Below, one piece after another: positions 54,828-62,616 of a stretch of DNA of 64,000 bases. Under the pieces are notes generated by a model. It did not search any database and had not been told where the DNA came from. It saw only the letters and a program-made list of their open reading frames with translations. Each line of letters begins with the position of its first letter. Position 1 is the stretch's first letter. The translations under genes were made by a program, and so were the position numbers. Where the stretch lies: assembly GCF_009363895.1 (NCBI RefSeq), contig NZ_CP045434.1, positions 1,612,001-1,676,000 on the forward strand, given 5' to 3'. Source of the DNA: Sphingomonas ginsengisoli An et al. 2013. GTDB lineage: Bacteria; Pseudomonadota; Alphaproteobacteria; Sphingomonadales; Sphingomonadaceae.

Positions 54828-56398
54828 GCCCGAGCGACTTTCTAGCGCTCGAACGCAAGGCACTTGAGCGCAGCTTCAAGCTGTTCGTCCGCGACGCATG
54901 GGAACATGTGGCGGGCGACCCTTACATCCACGGCTGGCATGTCGATGTCATCTGCGACCACCTTCAAGCTTTGAGTGAAGACCGCATTGAGAAGCTGTTA
55001 GTCAACATGCCTCCGGGTTTCGCGAAGTCCACAATCCTAAGTGTGCTTTGGCCTGCTTGGGTTTGGACATGGCAACCGACCCATCGCTTTCTGAGTGCGT
55101 CATACTCAATGGATTTGTCGCAGACGCATAGCCGTCAGATGCGCGAACTGGTGAAGTCTGACTGGTATCAGGCTCGCTGGCCGATCCAGCTAAAGGCCGA
55201 CCAGAACGAGAAGACTAACTTCGAAAACTCGTCGGGCGGCTATCGCAAGATTCGCGCCATGACGAGCCTGACCGGTGCGCGTGGTGACACGGTCATCATC
55301 GACGACCCTCATTCGTTCGACGCCAGTTGGAGCGATGTCGAACGCTCTGCAACCGTGCAGACCTTCAAGGCATCACTGCCGTCACGCTTCCATGACCGCC
55401 GCAAGCCACGCACGGCTGTCGTTATGCAGCGCTTCCACGAGGAAGATGTCTCCGGCTACATTCTGAGCCACGAGAACAAGCTCGGTTACACTCACCTTTG
55501 CATGCCGCACGAGTATGAACTCGGCGAACCGCACGAGCCGACTGCGCTTGGTTGGGTCGATCCGCGCACCAAGGATGGCGAGCTACTCTTCCCCGAGTTT
55601 ATGAACGCCGAGCGGGTCGCGGGCGAAAAGGAGCAGCTTGGTCCGGTGGACTGGGCGGGCCAGCACCAGCAGCGTCCGACACCCCGCGAGCAAGGTGTCA
55701 TTGATACGACGCTCTTTAAGCGCTTCAAACTCTACAAGAAAGTCGGCAACAAGTCGGTCGAAGGTTGGCCCAAGGGCTGCAACTTTTACATGACCAGTGA
55801 CCACGCGACCGGAACCAAGGACGGCGACTTCAACGTCTTCCGTATGTGGGGTTATTGCGCCGACCGCAACCTGTGGCTCGTCGATAGCTTCCGCGAAAAC
55901 TGCGACATGTTCGAAGCCGTTGGGGCGAAGACCACGAAGGGCAAGACCACGGTGTCGCCGGTTGGTGCAATGGCGATGATCCAGAAGTGGAAGCCCATCG
56001 CGTTCTTCCCCGAGGACGATAACAACTGGAAGACGGTCCGAGGCTTCTTCGAAAACGCCATGCGTGAGACCGGGCTCTTTGTGCCCACTCATCCCATCAC
56101 CCCGCACGGTAATAACAAGATCGCGAAGGCACAGAGCTACATCAACCTTGCGCATCAGGCTCGCATCTATCTGCCCGAGGGAGCCGTTGGTGACCGTGCG
56201 CTTGATGAGTATCGAGTGTTCCCTAATGGTCGCCACGATGACCAAGTCGATGCCGACTCCATGATTGGTCGCGTCATCAATAAGTTGTTCCCCGGATCAG
56301 TCCCCGACGATGAGGAAGAGTTCGACTGGGAGTCGGTCGGCTACGGTGAAGCCAAGCGCGGCGAGAAGCACGCATCAGAAACCTTCTTCATCATCTGA
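54824..56398 (+). CDS. Terminase large subunit
   Basis: 524 residues with a GTG start overlapping the previous stop. ATPase domain: Walker A-like NMPPGFAKSTILSVLWPAW (near residue 65) and Walker B VIIDDPHSFD (near 158), with coupling motif region VVMQRFHEEDVSGY. Nuclease domain: acidic residues in FYMTSDHATGTKDGDFNV and the conserved GRHDDQVDADSMIG near residue 470. It drives DNA into the procapsid and cuts the concatemer. Same C-terminal pattern as many short-tailed phage terminases. Confidence 0.94.
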   Translation: MSPSDFLALERKALERSFKLFVRDAWEHVAGDPYIHGWHVDVICDHLQALSEDRIEKLLVNMPPGFAKSTILSVLWPAWVWTWQPTHRFLSASYSMDLSQTHSRQMRELVKSDWYQARWPIQLKADQNEKTNFENSSGGYRKIRAMTSLTGARGDTVIIDDPHSFDASWSDVERSATVQTFKASLPSRFHDRRKPRTAVVMQRFHEEDVSGYILSHENKLGYTHLCMPHEYELGEPHEPTALGWVDPRTKDGELLFPEFMNAERVAGEKEQLGPVDWAGQHQQRPTPREQGVIDTTLFKRFKLYKKVGNKSVEGWPKGCNFYMTSDHATGTKDGDFNVFRMWGYCADRNLWLVDSFRENCDMFEAVGAKTTKGKTTVSPVGAMAMIQKWKPIAFFPEDDNNWKTVRGFFENAMRETGLFVPTHPITPHGNNKIAKAQSYINLAHQARIYLPEGAVGDRALDEYRVFPNGRHDDQVDADSMIGRVINKLFPGSVPDDEEEFDWESVGYGEAKRGEKHASETFFII

Positions 56399-56415
56399 TC
56401 TGAGCGCAATCTCTC

Positions 56416-56421
56416 TAAATA
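56416..56421 (+). promoter_or_regulatory. TAAATA box before the portal gene
   Basis: CTCTCTAAATACTGC; TAAATA ends four bases before the GTG at 56426. No Shine-Dalgarno in the 25 bases upstream. Confidence 0.45.
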
Positions 56422-56425
56422 CTGC

Positions 56426-58378
56426 GTGATTAATCAACCTCAAAATGACGCCGAAGTCGGCGAACTCGAAATCGTTGTAGATGAGCCCGAGCCCCCGATT
56501 AGCGAAGTCGAAGCTCGCCACTATTACACCACCGCCGAATCCGGAACTTCGAAGTTCAACATCGAGCGCCGCATTGAGGCTGGCTACTTTTTCAACGAGC
56601 AGATTCCTGCCGCCGTTGAGAAGATTTGGCGCGAGCGCAATCAGCCAATCATCTACACCAACAAGATCGATTGCGCCATCAATGGCGTGCTCGGCGTTTA
56701 TGACGCTGCACAGTCAGACCCGAAGTGCGAAGCGCGCGACCCCAGTCAGCAAGATTCCGCCGACATCGCCACCAAGGTGCTGCGCTACCTGAACGACCGC
56801 GCCGATACGCGCAGCGTCAAGATGAAGCTCTCGAAGGATTACTTCATCTACGGTTCGTGCGCGATCATTGTGGGCGAAGGTGCCTACACTGGCACCGACC
56901 GCATTGCCGTTCGCCACGTCCCGTGGAGTGACTTCTTCTACGACCCGACGAGCAAGGAACAGGATTACTCCGACGCGTCCTTCATGGGCATTTCAATGAT
57001 GCTCCATCGCGGTGAAGCCAAGCGCCTCTACCCCGAGAAGGCCGAGATGTTTGACGGTTGCTTTGCCACCCTTCCCGGCTGGATGGACGAGGCAAATCAG
57101 CAGCTTTGGTTGGACAAGAAAGACCAGAAAGTTCGCATCGTCGAACTCTATTTCAAGCACACCGATGGTCAGTGGCATAAGGTCACCTACTGCGCTGGTG
57201 GCTTCATCGACTTCGGCATTTCGCCGTTTATGGATGATGACGGCAATCGCATCTGCCCGATCCTCGCCGCATCGTTCGAAATCAATCCCGACACGCGCGA
57301 GCGGTTCGGCCCCATCATGGCGCTTCGACCGCTACAGGATGAATACAATGCTCGCCGTGGCGTGCTTCTGAATGAAGCGCAGAACCACCGCATTCGCATC
57401 ACCGAACAGGGATTGAACGCCAAGGACAAAAAGACCGCGCAGGCCGAGGCGAAGAAGGCCGATGGTGTGCTCCCGTGGGGAACCGACATGGTCTCGGTGC
57501 CCGACATCGCCGCTGGTCAGGCGCAGCTTCTAGCCAAGACGGAAGCCGACTTCGACCGCCGCACCCCAAGCTCAACCGTGCTAAGCGCAATGCGTGGACA
57601 GGATAGCGGACGCGCTCGCCAGATTCTCCAGAACGCCGGTTTGACCGAATGGTCGCGCGCGTTCCTTCACCTTGAGAAGCTCGAAGAGCGAATGAACCGT
57701 CATCTCTGGTTCGGTGCCAAGCAGTTTATGACGACCAAGCAGTGGATTCGCACGACGGGCGAAGCTCGCGCTGCGGACTATCTCGAAATCAACGTGCCGG
57801 TGGGCGTCAACATGGTGCCCCAGACAGACGCGCAAGGCGCTCCAGTCATGGACCCCACCACTGGCGCTCCTGCCATGAAGGCAGTGCCTGTCCTTGAGAA
57901 GGCGCTGGCCACCATGGACGTAGACATCATCCTTGATAGCGTCCCCGACACGGTCAGCTTGCAGCAGGAAGCTAACGAGCAAATCCTCAAATACGCCGAG
58001 GGCATGCAGCTTTCGATTACCGATCCGCAGTTCCGTCTCGTGATGGAGTTGTTCCTCACGGTGGATAGGACGCGCCAGCTTGAGCGCTACGACGCGGGCA
58101 TGGCTCGCATGCAGGAACAGGCTGCGCCGATGCAGCAAATGCAGCAGCAGATGCAGCAGATGCAGCAGCAGCTTGAGCATCTTCGCGTGCAGGCCGAGGC
58201 GCAGAAGGATTTGGCCCACGCCAACAAGCTGAATGCGGAAGCCGATTACACCAAGGTCGAAACTGCCTTGGTCATGTCAGCGCCGCAGCACCCGATGATG
58301 CATCAGCAGAGTGCACCGGAACTGCGACCGCCGCATCCAATGATGCCACAACCCGGCGCATCTGGCTTTCCAAACTAA
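56426..58378 (+). CDS. Portal protein (P22-like type)
   Basis: 650 residues with a GTG start. The order of segments fits short-tailed phage portal proteins: an acidic N-terminus, YFNNEQIP-like stem region (AGYFFNEQIPAAVEKIWRER), NRAIDCAI-type region (KIDCAINGVLGVYDAAQSD), DYFIYGSCAIIVGEGAY, GPIMALRPLQDEYNARRGVLLNE and QILQNAGLTEWSRAFLHLEKLEERMNRHLW. It ends in a Gln/Met-rich coiled coil (MQQMQQQMQQMQQQLEHLR) followed by a Pro-rich tail. It forms the dodecameric ring through which DNA enters the head. Confidence 0.88.
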   Translation: MINQPQNDAEVGELEIVVDEPEPPISEVEARHYYTTAESGTSKFNIERRIEAGYFFNEQIPAAVEKIWRERNQPIIYTNKIDCAINGVLGVYDAAQSDPKCEARDPSQQDSADIATKVLRYLNDRADTRSVKMKLSKDYFIYGSCAIIVGEGAYTGTDRIAVRHVPWSDFFYDPTSKEQDYSDASFMGISMMLHRGEAKRLYPEKAEMFDGCFATLPGWMDEANQQLWLDKKDQKVRIVELYFKHTDGQWHKVTYCAGGFIDFGISPFMDDDGNRICPILAASFEINPDTRERFGPIMALRPLQDEYNARRGVLLNEAQNHRIRITEQGLNAKDKKTAQAEAKKADGVLPWGTDMVSVPDIAAGQAQLLAKTEADFDRRTPSSTVLSAMRGQDSGRARQILQNAGLTEWSRAFLHLEKLEERMNRHLWFGAKQFMTTKQWIRTTGEARAADYLEINVPVGVNMVPQTDAQGAPVMDPTTGAPAMKAVPVLEKALATMDVDIILDSVPDTVSLQQEANEQILKYAEGMQLSITDPQFRLVMELFLTVDRTRQLERYDAGMARMQEQAAPMQQMQQQMQQMQQQLEHLRVQAEAQKDLAHANKLNAEADYTKVETALVMSAPQHPMMHQQSAPELRPPHPMMPQPGASGFPN

Positions 58379-58534
58379 ATAGTTCCGAGCGGATTGATCG
58401 TCCGCTCGCGTGCCGCCGACGCAAACGGGCGTTCCGGTCCTCATTGAACCGCAAGCAATGAGAATGAGCCGCCGTCATTTCAAAGTCGGGCGTGACGTAA
58501 GAGGGCAACGATATGGCCTTCGAAGAAAGGTTGA
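58379..58534 (+). other. 156-base gap between portal and scaffold genes
   Basis: A further CTAAATAG sequence overlaps the portal stop (58375-58382). Apart from an AAAGG site just before the scaffold ATG, no gene or hairpin is seen. The box is too far from the scaffold start to give a leaderless transcript. Confidence 0.4.
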
Positions 58535-59395
58535 ATGGACGATAAGTTCTTGGATTACCTGCTCGGCAGCAATGACGAGCCCAACGCTGAAGCGACTGAA
58601 GAAGTAACCGCCGAAACTCCTGCCACGGAAGTGGTCGAAGCACCGGTAGAAACTACTGAGGAAGCACCGACTGAGACGGTAGCTGAACCTACTGAAACGG
58701 TCGCAGAGACTACCGCTGAACCCGCACCCACGCCGCCTCCGGCTAACTGGGTTCCGAAGCCAGCGTTGCATGCAGCAAGGCAGAAGGCACAAGCCGAAGC
58801 CGAGCGCGCAGCCAAGTTGGAAGAGCGCATTCGTGAACTCGAAGAAGCGCAGAAATCCCAGACTGTCGAACCGAACCTTTTCGAGAATCCAGACGAGTTC
58901 AAGCAGCATCTCATTGATGAAGCGAAGCGTGAAGCTGAGCAGCGTTTCAATGAACTGCGTGAACAGGAACAAGCGGAACGAACCCGCGCAGAGTTAGCAA
59001 ATCTGACCGCCAACTTGCAGTCAGTGATGCCGAACTACCCGCAGGAAGTCGTCAACGAATGCATGGATTACGCGGCCTCTCTCGGTGACGAGAACTGGGC
59101 GCGCCAAATGCTCGCCGCCACCGATCCCATCGCTGCGATTCGAGAAGAAAAAAACCGTCACGCTCAAGAAGCTGCTGAATGGGAAGAATACCGGCGCGAT
59201 CCCGCCGCATTCAAAGCCCGCTTGGCTGCCGAACAGAGCACCGCAGTGTCCGCGTCTGTGACCGCCACTGCAAACCAACCGCATGTCGCGGCGACGGCAA
59301 CTCGCAGTTTGGCTGGTGCAAGTGGAGCAGTCGCTCCGTCCACAAATGTCCTGACGAAAGAGGAGCTTTACGAGCGCATGCTTAAGAATAAGTGA
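58535..59395 (+). CDS. Scaffold/capsid assembly protein
   Basis: 286 residues. An acidic Thr/Glu/Pro/Ala-rich N-terminal half (TEEVTAETPATEVVEAPVET and similar repeats up to residue 70), a charged coiled-coil (RQKAQAEAERAAKLEERIRE) near 80-110 and a helical C-terminal part. Composition, helix content and position between portal and capsid are typical of scaffold proteins such as P22 gp8, though primary sequence is not conserved. AAAGG lies five bases before the ATG at 58535. Confidence 0.82.
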   Translation: MDDKFLDYLLGSNDEPNAEATEEVTAETPATEVVEAPVETTEEAPTETVAEPTETVAETTAEPAPTPPPANWVPKPALHAARQKAQAEAERAAKLEERIRELEEAQKSQTVEPNLFENPDEFKQHLIDEAKREAEQRFNELREQEQAERTRAELANLTANLQSVMPNYPQEVVNECMDYAASLGDENWARQMLAATDPIAAIREEKNRHAQEAAEWEEYRRDPAAFKARLAAEQSTAVSASVTATANQPHVAATATRSLAGASGAVAPSTNVLTKEELYERMLKNK

Positions 59396-59405
59396 GACGT
59401 CTTAA

Positions 59406-60566
59406 GTGGCTAACTCTACCCTATCGCTGACCCAGCAGAAGCAAGTCTGGGAAGCAAACTTTACTACCGATTATTACCGCCAGTCTGGCTTCCTCAAGTT
59501 CATGGGCGACGGCAATGACGCGCTTATCCGCGTCAACAAGAAACTCTCGAAGGAGAAGGGTGCGCTAATCCATCTGCCGATGGTTCCCAAGCTCACCGGT
59601 GCGGGCATCAACGGCTCGACCATCCTTCGTGGTAACGAGGAAAAGCAGCGCAACTGGTCATTCGCTATCCGCACCGCCTACGCCGGTAACTCGGTCGCAG
59701 TGCATGAAGCCGATGCCTATCAGAGCGAGATTCAGCTTCTCGACGCTGGTCGCCCCGGCCTCAAGGATTGGTCGGCTCGCCGTGAGCGCAACATGTTCAC
59801 CGACGCCCTCCAGTCGGTCATCATCCGTGGCTCCTATTCGGACGCCGCTGGTAACGACCAGACTGTTGAAGACACCACTGTGCTTTATGGCTCGGCCACT
59901 GAAGCTCAGAAGGACTTGCACCTCGACAACAACGCCGACCGCACTGTCTTCGCCGACACCGCCAACAGCAAGTCGCGTGCCTTGGCCACCACGGCTCCGG
60001 CTGGTGGTGCAACCAACGACATGTCGGCCACGCTCCTGACCATCACCGCTGCTGACAAGCTCTCCGTCGCCATCCTTGGCGTTGCGAAGCGTAAGGCTCA
60101 GATGACTGAGGCAAGCGTCAACAAGCCGTCGATCATGCCGCTCTCGACTTCGGCTGAAGATTTCCAAGAAAACTATGTTCTGTTCTGCGATCTTCCCGGC
60201 TTCCGTGACCTTCAGGCTGACCTCAAGCAGGCCAACCTTGACGGTCGCCCGCGTGATCCGTCGAAGAATCCTTTCTTCACTGATGGGTGCCTTTTCGTAA
60301 ACGGAATCACGGTCGTGCCGATTCCCACCTTGGGCAATCTGGGTGGCGTTGGTGCGTCGGGCACCGTAGTCGGCAACGCATTCCTGTGCGGCGCTTCGGC
60401 GCTTGGTAAGGCCGTCAGCATGCTGCCGGAAGCTCGCACCGACACCTACTCCTACGGGCAGGTGAACGGCGTTGCTATCGTCATGGTCGATGCTGCCGCT
60501 AAGCTGGCTTACAACGGCGCTGCGGCGGGCGTTGTGGGCATCTACCACGCTTCGCTGGCCGACTAA
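59406..60566 (+). CDS. Major capsid protein (N4 gp56/DUF4043-like)
   Basis: 386 residues with a GTG start. LSLTQQKQVWEANFTTDYYR, then LIHLPMVPKLTGAGINGSTI, LRGNEEKQRNWSFAIRTAYA and WSARRERNMFTDALQSVIIR fit the capsid family named for N4 gp56 (HK97-type fold), including the N-loop GxGxxGxxxLxGNEE motif. The C-terminal part ends in YNGAAAGVVGIYHASLAD. It should be the abundant shell protein. A strong hairpin terminator follows 28 bases after the stop. No Shine-Dalgarno precedes the start. Confidence 0.88.
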   Translation: MANSTLSLTQQKQVWEANFTTDYYRQSGFLKFMGDGNDALIRVNKKLSKEKGALIHLPMVPKLTGAGINGSTILRGNEEKQRNWSFAIRTAYAGNSVAVHEADAYQSEIQLLDAGRPGLKDWSARRERNMFTDALQSVIIRGSYSDAAGNDQTVEDTTVLYGSATEAQKDLHLDNNADRTVFADTANSKSRALATTAPAGGATNDMSATLLTITAADKLSVAILGVAKRKAQMTEASVNKPSIMPLSTSAEDFQENYVLFCDLPGFRDLQADLKQANLDGRPRDPSKNPFFTDGCLFVNGITVVPIPTLGNLGGVGASGTVVGNAFLCGASALGKAVSMLPEARTDTYSYGQVNGVAIVMVDAAAKLAYNGAAAGVVGIYHASLAD

Positions 60567-60593
60567 GTTCGGCTCGCACAAAGCGAGAGATGA

Positions 60594-60623
60594 GGGGCGG
60601 TATCCGAGAGGATGCCGCCCTTT
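60594..60623 (+). terminator. Terminator after the capsid gene
   Basis: GGGCGGTATC, loop CGAGA, GGATGCCGCCC-like right arm with one mismatch, then TTTCTC. It lies just before a TAAATA box and the next gene, so it separates capsid transcripts from the gp4-like transcript. Confidence 0.8.
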
Positions 60624-60628
60624 CTCGT

Positions 60629-60634
60629 TAAATA
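60629..60634 (+). promoter_or_regulatory. TAAATA box before the gp4-like gene
   Basis: CGTTAAATAGATGATG; TAAATA ends one base before the ATG at 60636 and four before the ATG at 60639. It directly follows the terminator of the capsid gene, which supports a promoter role. No Shine-Dalgarno is present. Confidence 0.5.
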
Positions 60635-60635
60635 G

Positions 60636-61268
60636 ATGATGAGTTCAACTTGTCAGCAAATCGCCATTCTCGCCCTTGAAAAGATTGGCGTGCTGGGCGC
60701 GGGAGCCACTCCCGAAACCGTCGATACCGACCGCGCACTCGGCTCCCTCCGCTCTTACTACCAACGGCTCATCAACGGTGGCGCGTTCGGTCGCTGTGAC
60801 GATGTCATTCCCAACTCCTCGCCCTACTATGCTGGCGAGTTCGAACGCGTCGTCCACGACGGCACTGTAACCGTCATTCTGCCTCAGACCTTGCCCTATG
60901 TCGGAGCGGATGAAAGCTACGGTGAAGTTTGCTTCGATGTCGATTTTGGCCGTGCGCGTCCGCCCGTCGATCTATGCCTCTTCTCGGAAGTCAGCACGGC
61001 AGTAAGCGGCGGTTATGTCCGCGATTACATTTGGGATGGCCGCGTTCGTAAGTGGTGCGAAATCAACGGGCTCCAGCTTACTGATTATGCGCCACTGTCT
61101 GCACGCGACGAAGACGGACTAGCCTGCGCAATCGCGATCCGGCTTGCCGCAACTTACGGTCAGCAGCCGACGCCAGAAACCACGCAGTCTGCGATGCGCT
61201 TCGAAGAGGCGCTGGTGTTCCAGTGGTCGGAAAACGCCGAGTTCGTCGAGCGCGGGAGCTTCTGGTAA
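60636..61268 (+). CDS. Head completion/tail accessory factor (P22 gp4-like)
   Basis: 210 residues. ILALEKIGVLGAGATPETVD and ALGSLRSYYQRLINGG fit the N-terminal helix pair of the gp4-like tail accessory family (head-to-tail connectors that ring the portal), followed by a middle region rich in beta strands and a helical end LACAIAIRLAATYGQQPTPETTQSAM. It starts from either of two consecutive ATG codons (60636 or 60639). The next gene begins one base after its stop. In P22 the analogous protein docks the tail to the portal. Confidence 0.8.
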   Translation: MMSSTCQQIAILALEKIGVLGAGATPETVDTDRALGSLRSYYQRLINGGAFGRCDDVIPNSSPYYAGEFERVVHDGTVTVILPQTLPYVGADESYGEVCFDVDFGRARPPVDLCLFSEVSTAVSGGYVRDYIWDGRVRKWCEINGLQLTDYAPLSARDEDGLACAIAIRLAATYGQQPTPETTQSAMRFEEALVFQWSENAEFVERGSFW

Positions 61269-61269
61269 G

Positions 61270-62616
61270 ATGGTCGCCATCCCGCTCGGGGTTGGCAGCT
61301 TCTCGCGCGACCAGTCTTTCCAGCCCGAAGTCACCCTTAAGAACATGGTCGTCGAGCGCGATGTAAGCGGCGCGGCGGAAGACTCCACTGCGCGCATTCA
61401 GCGCCCCGGCCTTCGTCTCTATCAGACCATTGCGAGCGGCACCGCTGTGCGCGGTCTCAGCTACACATCCGGTCTATTGTTCAACAAGCCGGTCGCGGTG
61501 GTTGCGGACAAAATCTACAGTTTCGACCAGTCGGGCGTGACGCTAATCGCTTCGCTCGCCAATGACGGCAAGCAGGTTCAGTTTGCCGCCACCAACTTCT
61601 GCATCGCGACGTTGAGCGCCGGTAACCTCTATCTCTTCAACGGCGTTTGGACGCCGGTTTCGATTCCCGAGAGCCGCGTTCCGGTCGGTATTGCGAGCCT
61701 CAATAGCTACCTCATCATCGCGTGCTCCGATGGCACTTGGTATTGGATCGAACCCGGCGACGACACCATTGACCCGCTTCACTTCGCGACCGCCGAGTCC
61801 ATGCCCGATGGTTTGATTGGCGTGCGCACCATGCGCAGCGAAGTCTATTTCTTCGGAGCCAACTCAATGGAAGTTTGGCAACCGACCTTCGACCCCGACA
61901 TCATCCTCGTGCGTGCCACCGGGCGCGAGTGGGATCGTGGCGCAATGGCGGCAGAGACGCTGTTGCCGCTAGACAACTCGATGTTCGTGGTCGGCGACGA
62001 TGGCATTGTCTATCGCGTTGCTGGCGATCCGGAACGAGTCTCTAACTCCGGCATCGAAGAGCGCATCCGCAAGCGGACCGGCCCCCTCACCGCGTTCAGC
62101 TACACCTTCGATGGCCATGCCATTTACGCACTCAACATCCCCGGCGTTGGCACCTTCTGCCTCGACACACTAACGGCGGAGTGGGCCGAGTATTCCACCA
62201 CGGGCATCGGCTGGCGTCCGCAAGTTTCGTGCACCTACGGAACCAATGTGCTTTGCGGTGACAGCACGAGCGGCAAAGTCTTTGTCCTCGACCCGGCGCT
62301 CAACACCGACGACGGCATCATCTTCGAGCGCTCTGTCAGCGGCGCGGTCGCCTTCCACCATGGTCGCCAGCGCAACGACAACGTGTCCGTCCATGTCGGC
62401 AGCAATCAGCCGATTAGCATTCGCATGCGCTTCCGCGACGGTCTCCGTGCGTGGTCCGCCTATCGCACCAAGGTGAGCAGCGCCCTCACCGATATCGTCG
62501 ATTTCTGGCGACTGGGTGCGGCCAAGGCTCCGGTGCGCGTGGTCGAGTTCTCGTGCGTGGTCGATGCGCCGCTACGCATCTCGGGAGCATGGGCGAATGA
62601 GGCGCGTCCGAACTGA
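61270..62616 (+). CDS. Packaged-DNA stabilisation/tail protein (P22 gp10-like)
   Basis: 448 residues from the ATG at 61270 (the open frame goes back further but overlaps the gp4-like gene). A beta-rich WD/propeller-like pattern: RPGLRLYQTIASGTAVRGLS, SYLIIACSDGTWYWIEPGDD, EVYFFGANSMEVWQPTFDPD, DNSMFVVGDDGIVYRV. SGKVFVLDPALNTDDG ends the core. It matches the gp10 family of phages with short tails, which caps the tail hub. Its stop overlaps the next start (TGATG). Confidence 0.85.
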   Translation: MVAIPLGVGSFSRDQSFQPEVTLKNMVVERDVSGAAEDSTARIQRPGLRLYQTIASGTAVRGLSYTSGLLFNKPVAVVADKIYSFDQSGVTLIASLANDGKQVQFAATNFCIATLSAGNLYLFNGVWTPVSIPESRVPVGIASLNSYLIIACSDGTWYWIEPGDDTIDPLHFATAESMPDGLIGVRTMRSEVYFFGANSMEVWQPTFDPDIILVRATGREWDRGAMAAETLLPLDNSMFVVGDDGIVYRVAGDPERVSNSGIEERIRKRTGPLTAFSYTFDGHAIYALNIPGVGTFCLDTLTAEWAEYSTTGIGWRPQVSCTYGTNVLCGDSTSGKVFVLDPALNTDDGIIFERSVSGAVAFHHGRQRNDNVSVHVGSNQPISIRMRFRDGLRAWSAYRTKVSSALTDIVDFWRLGAAKAPVRVVEFSCVVDAPLRISGAWANEARPN

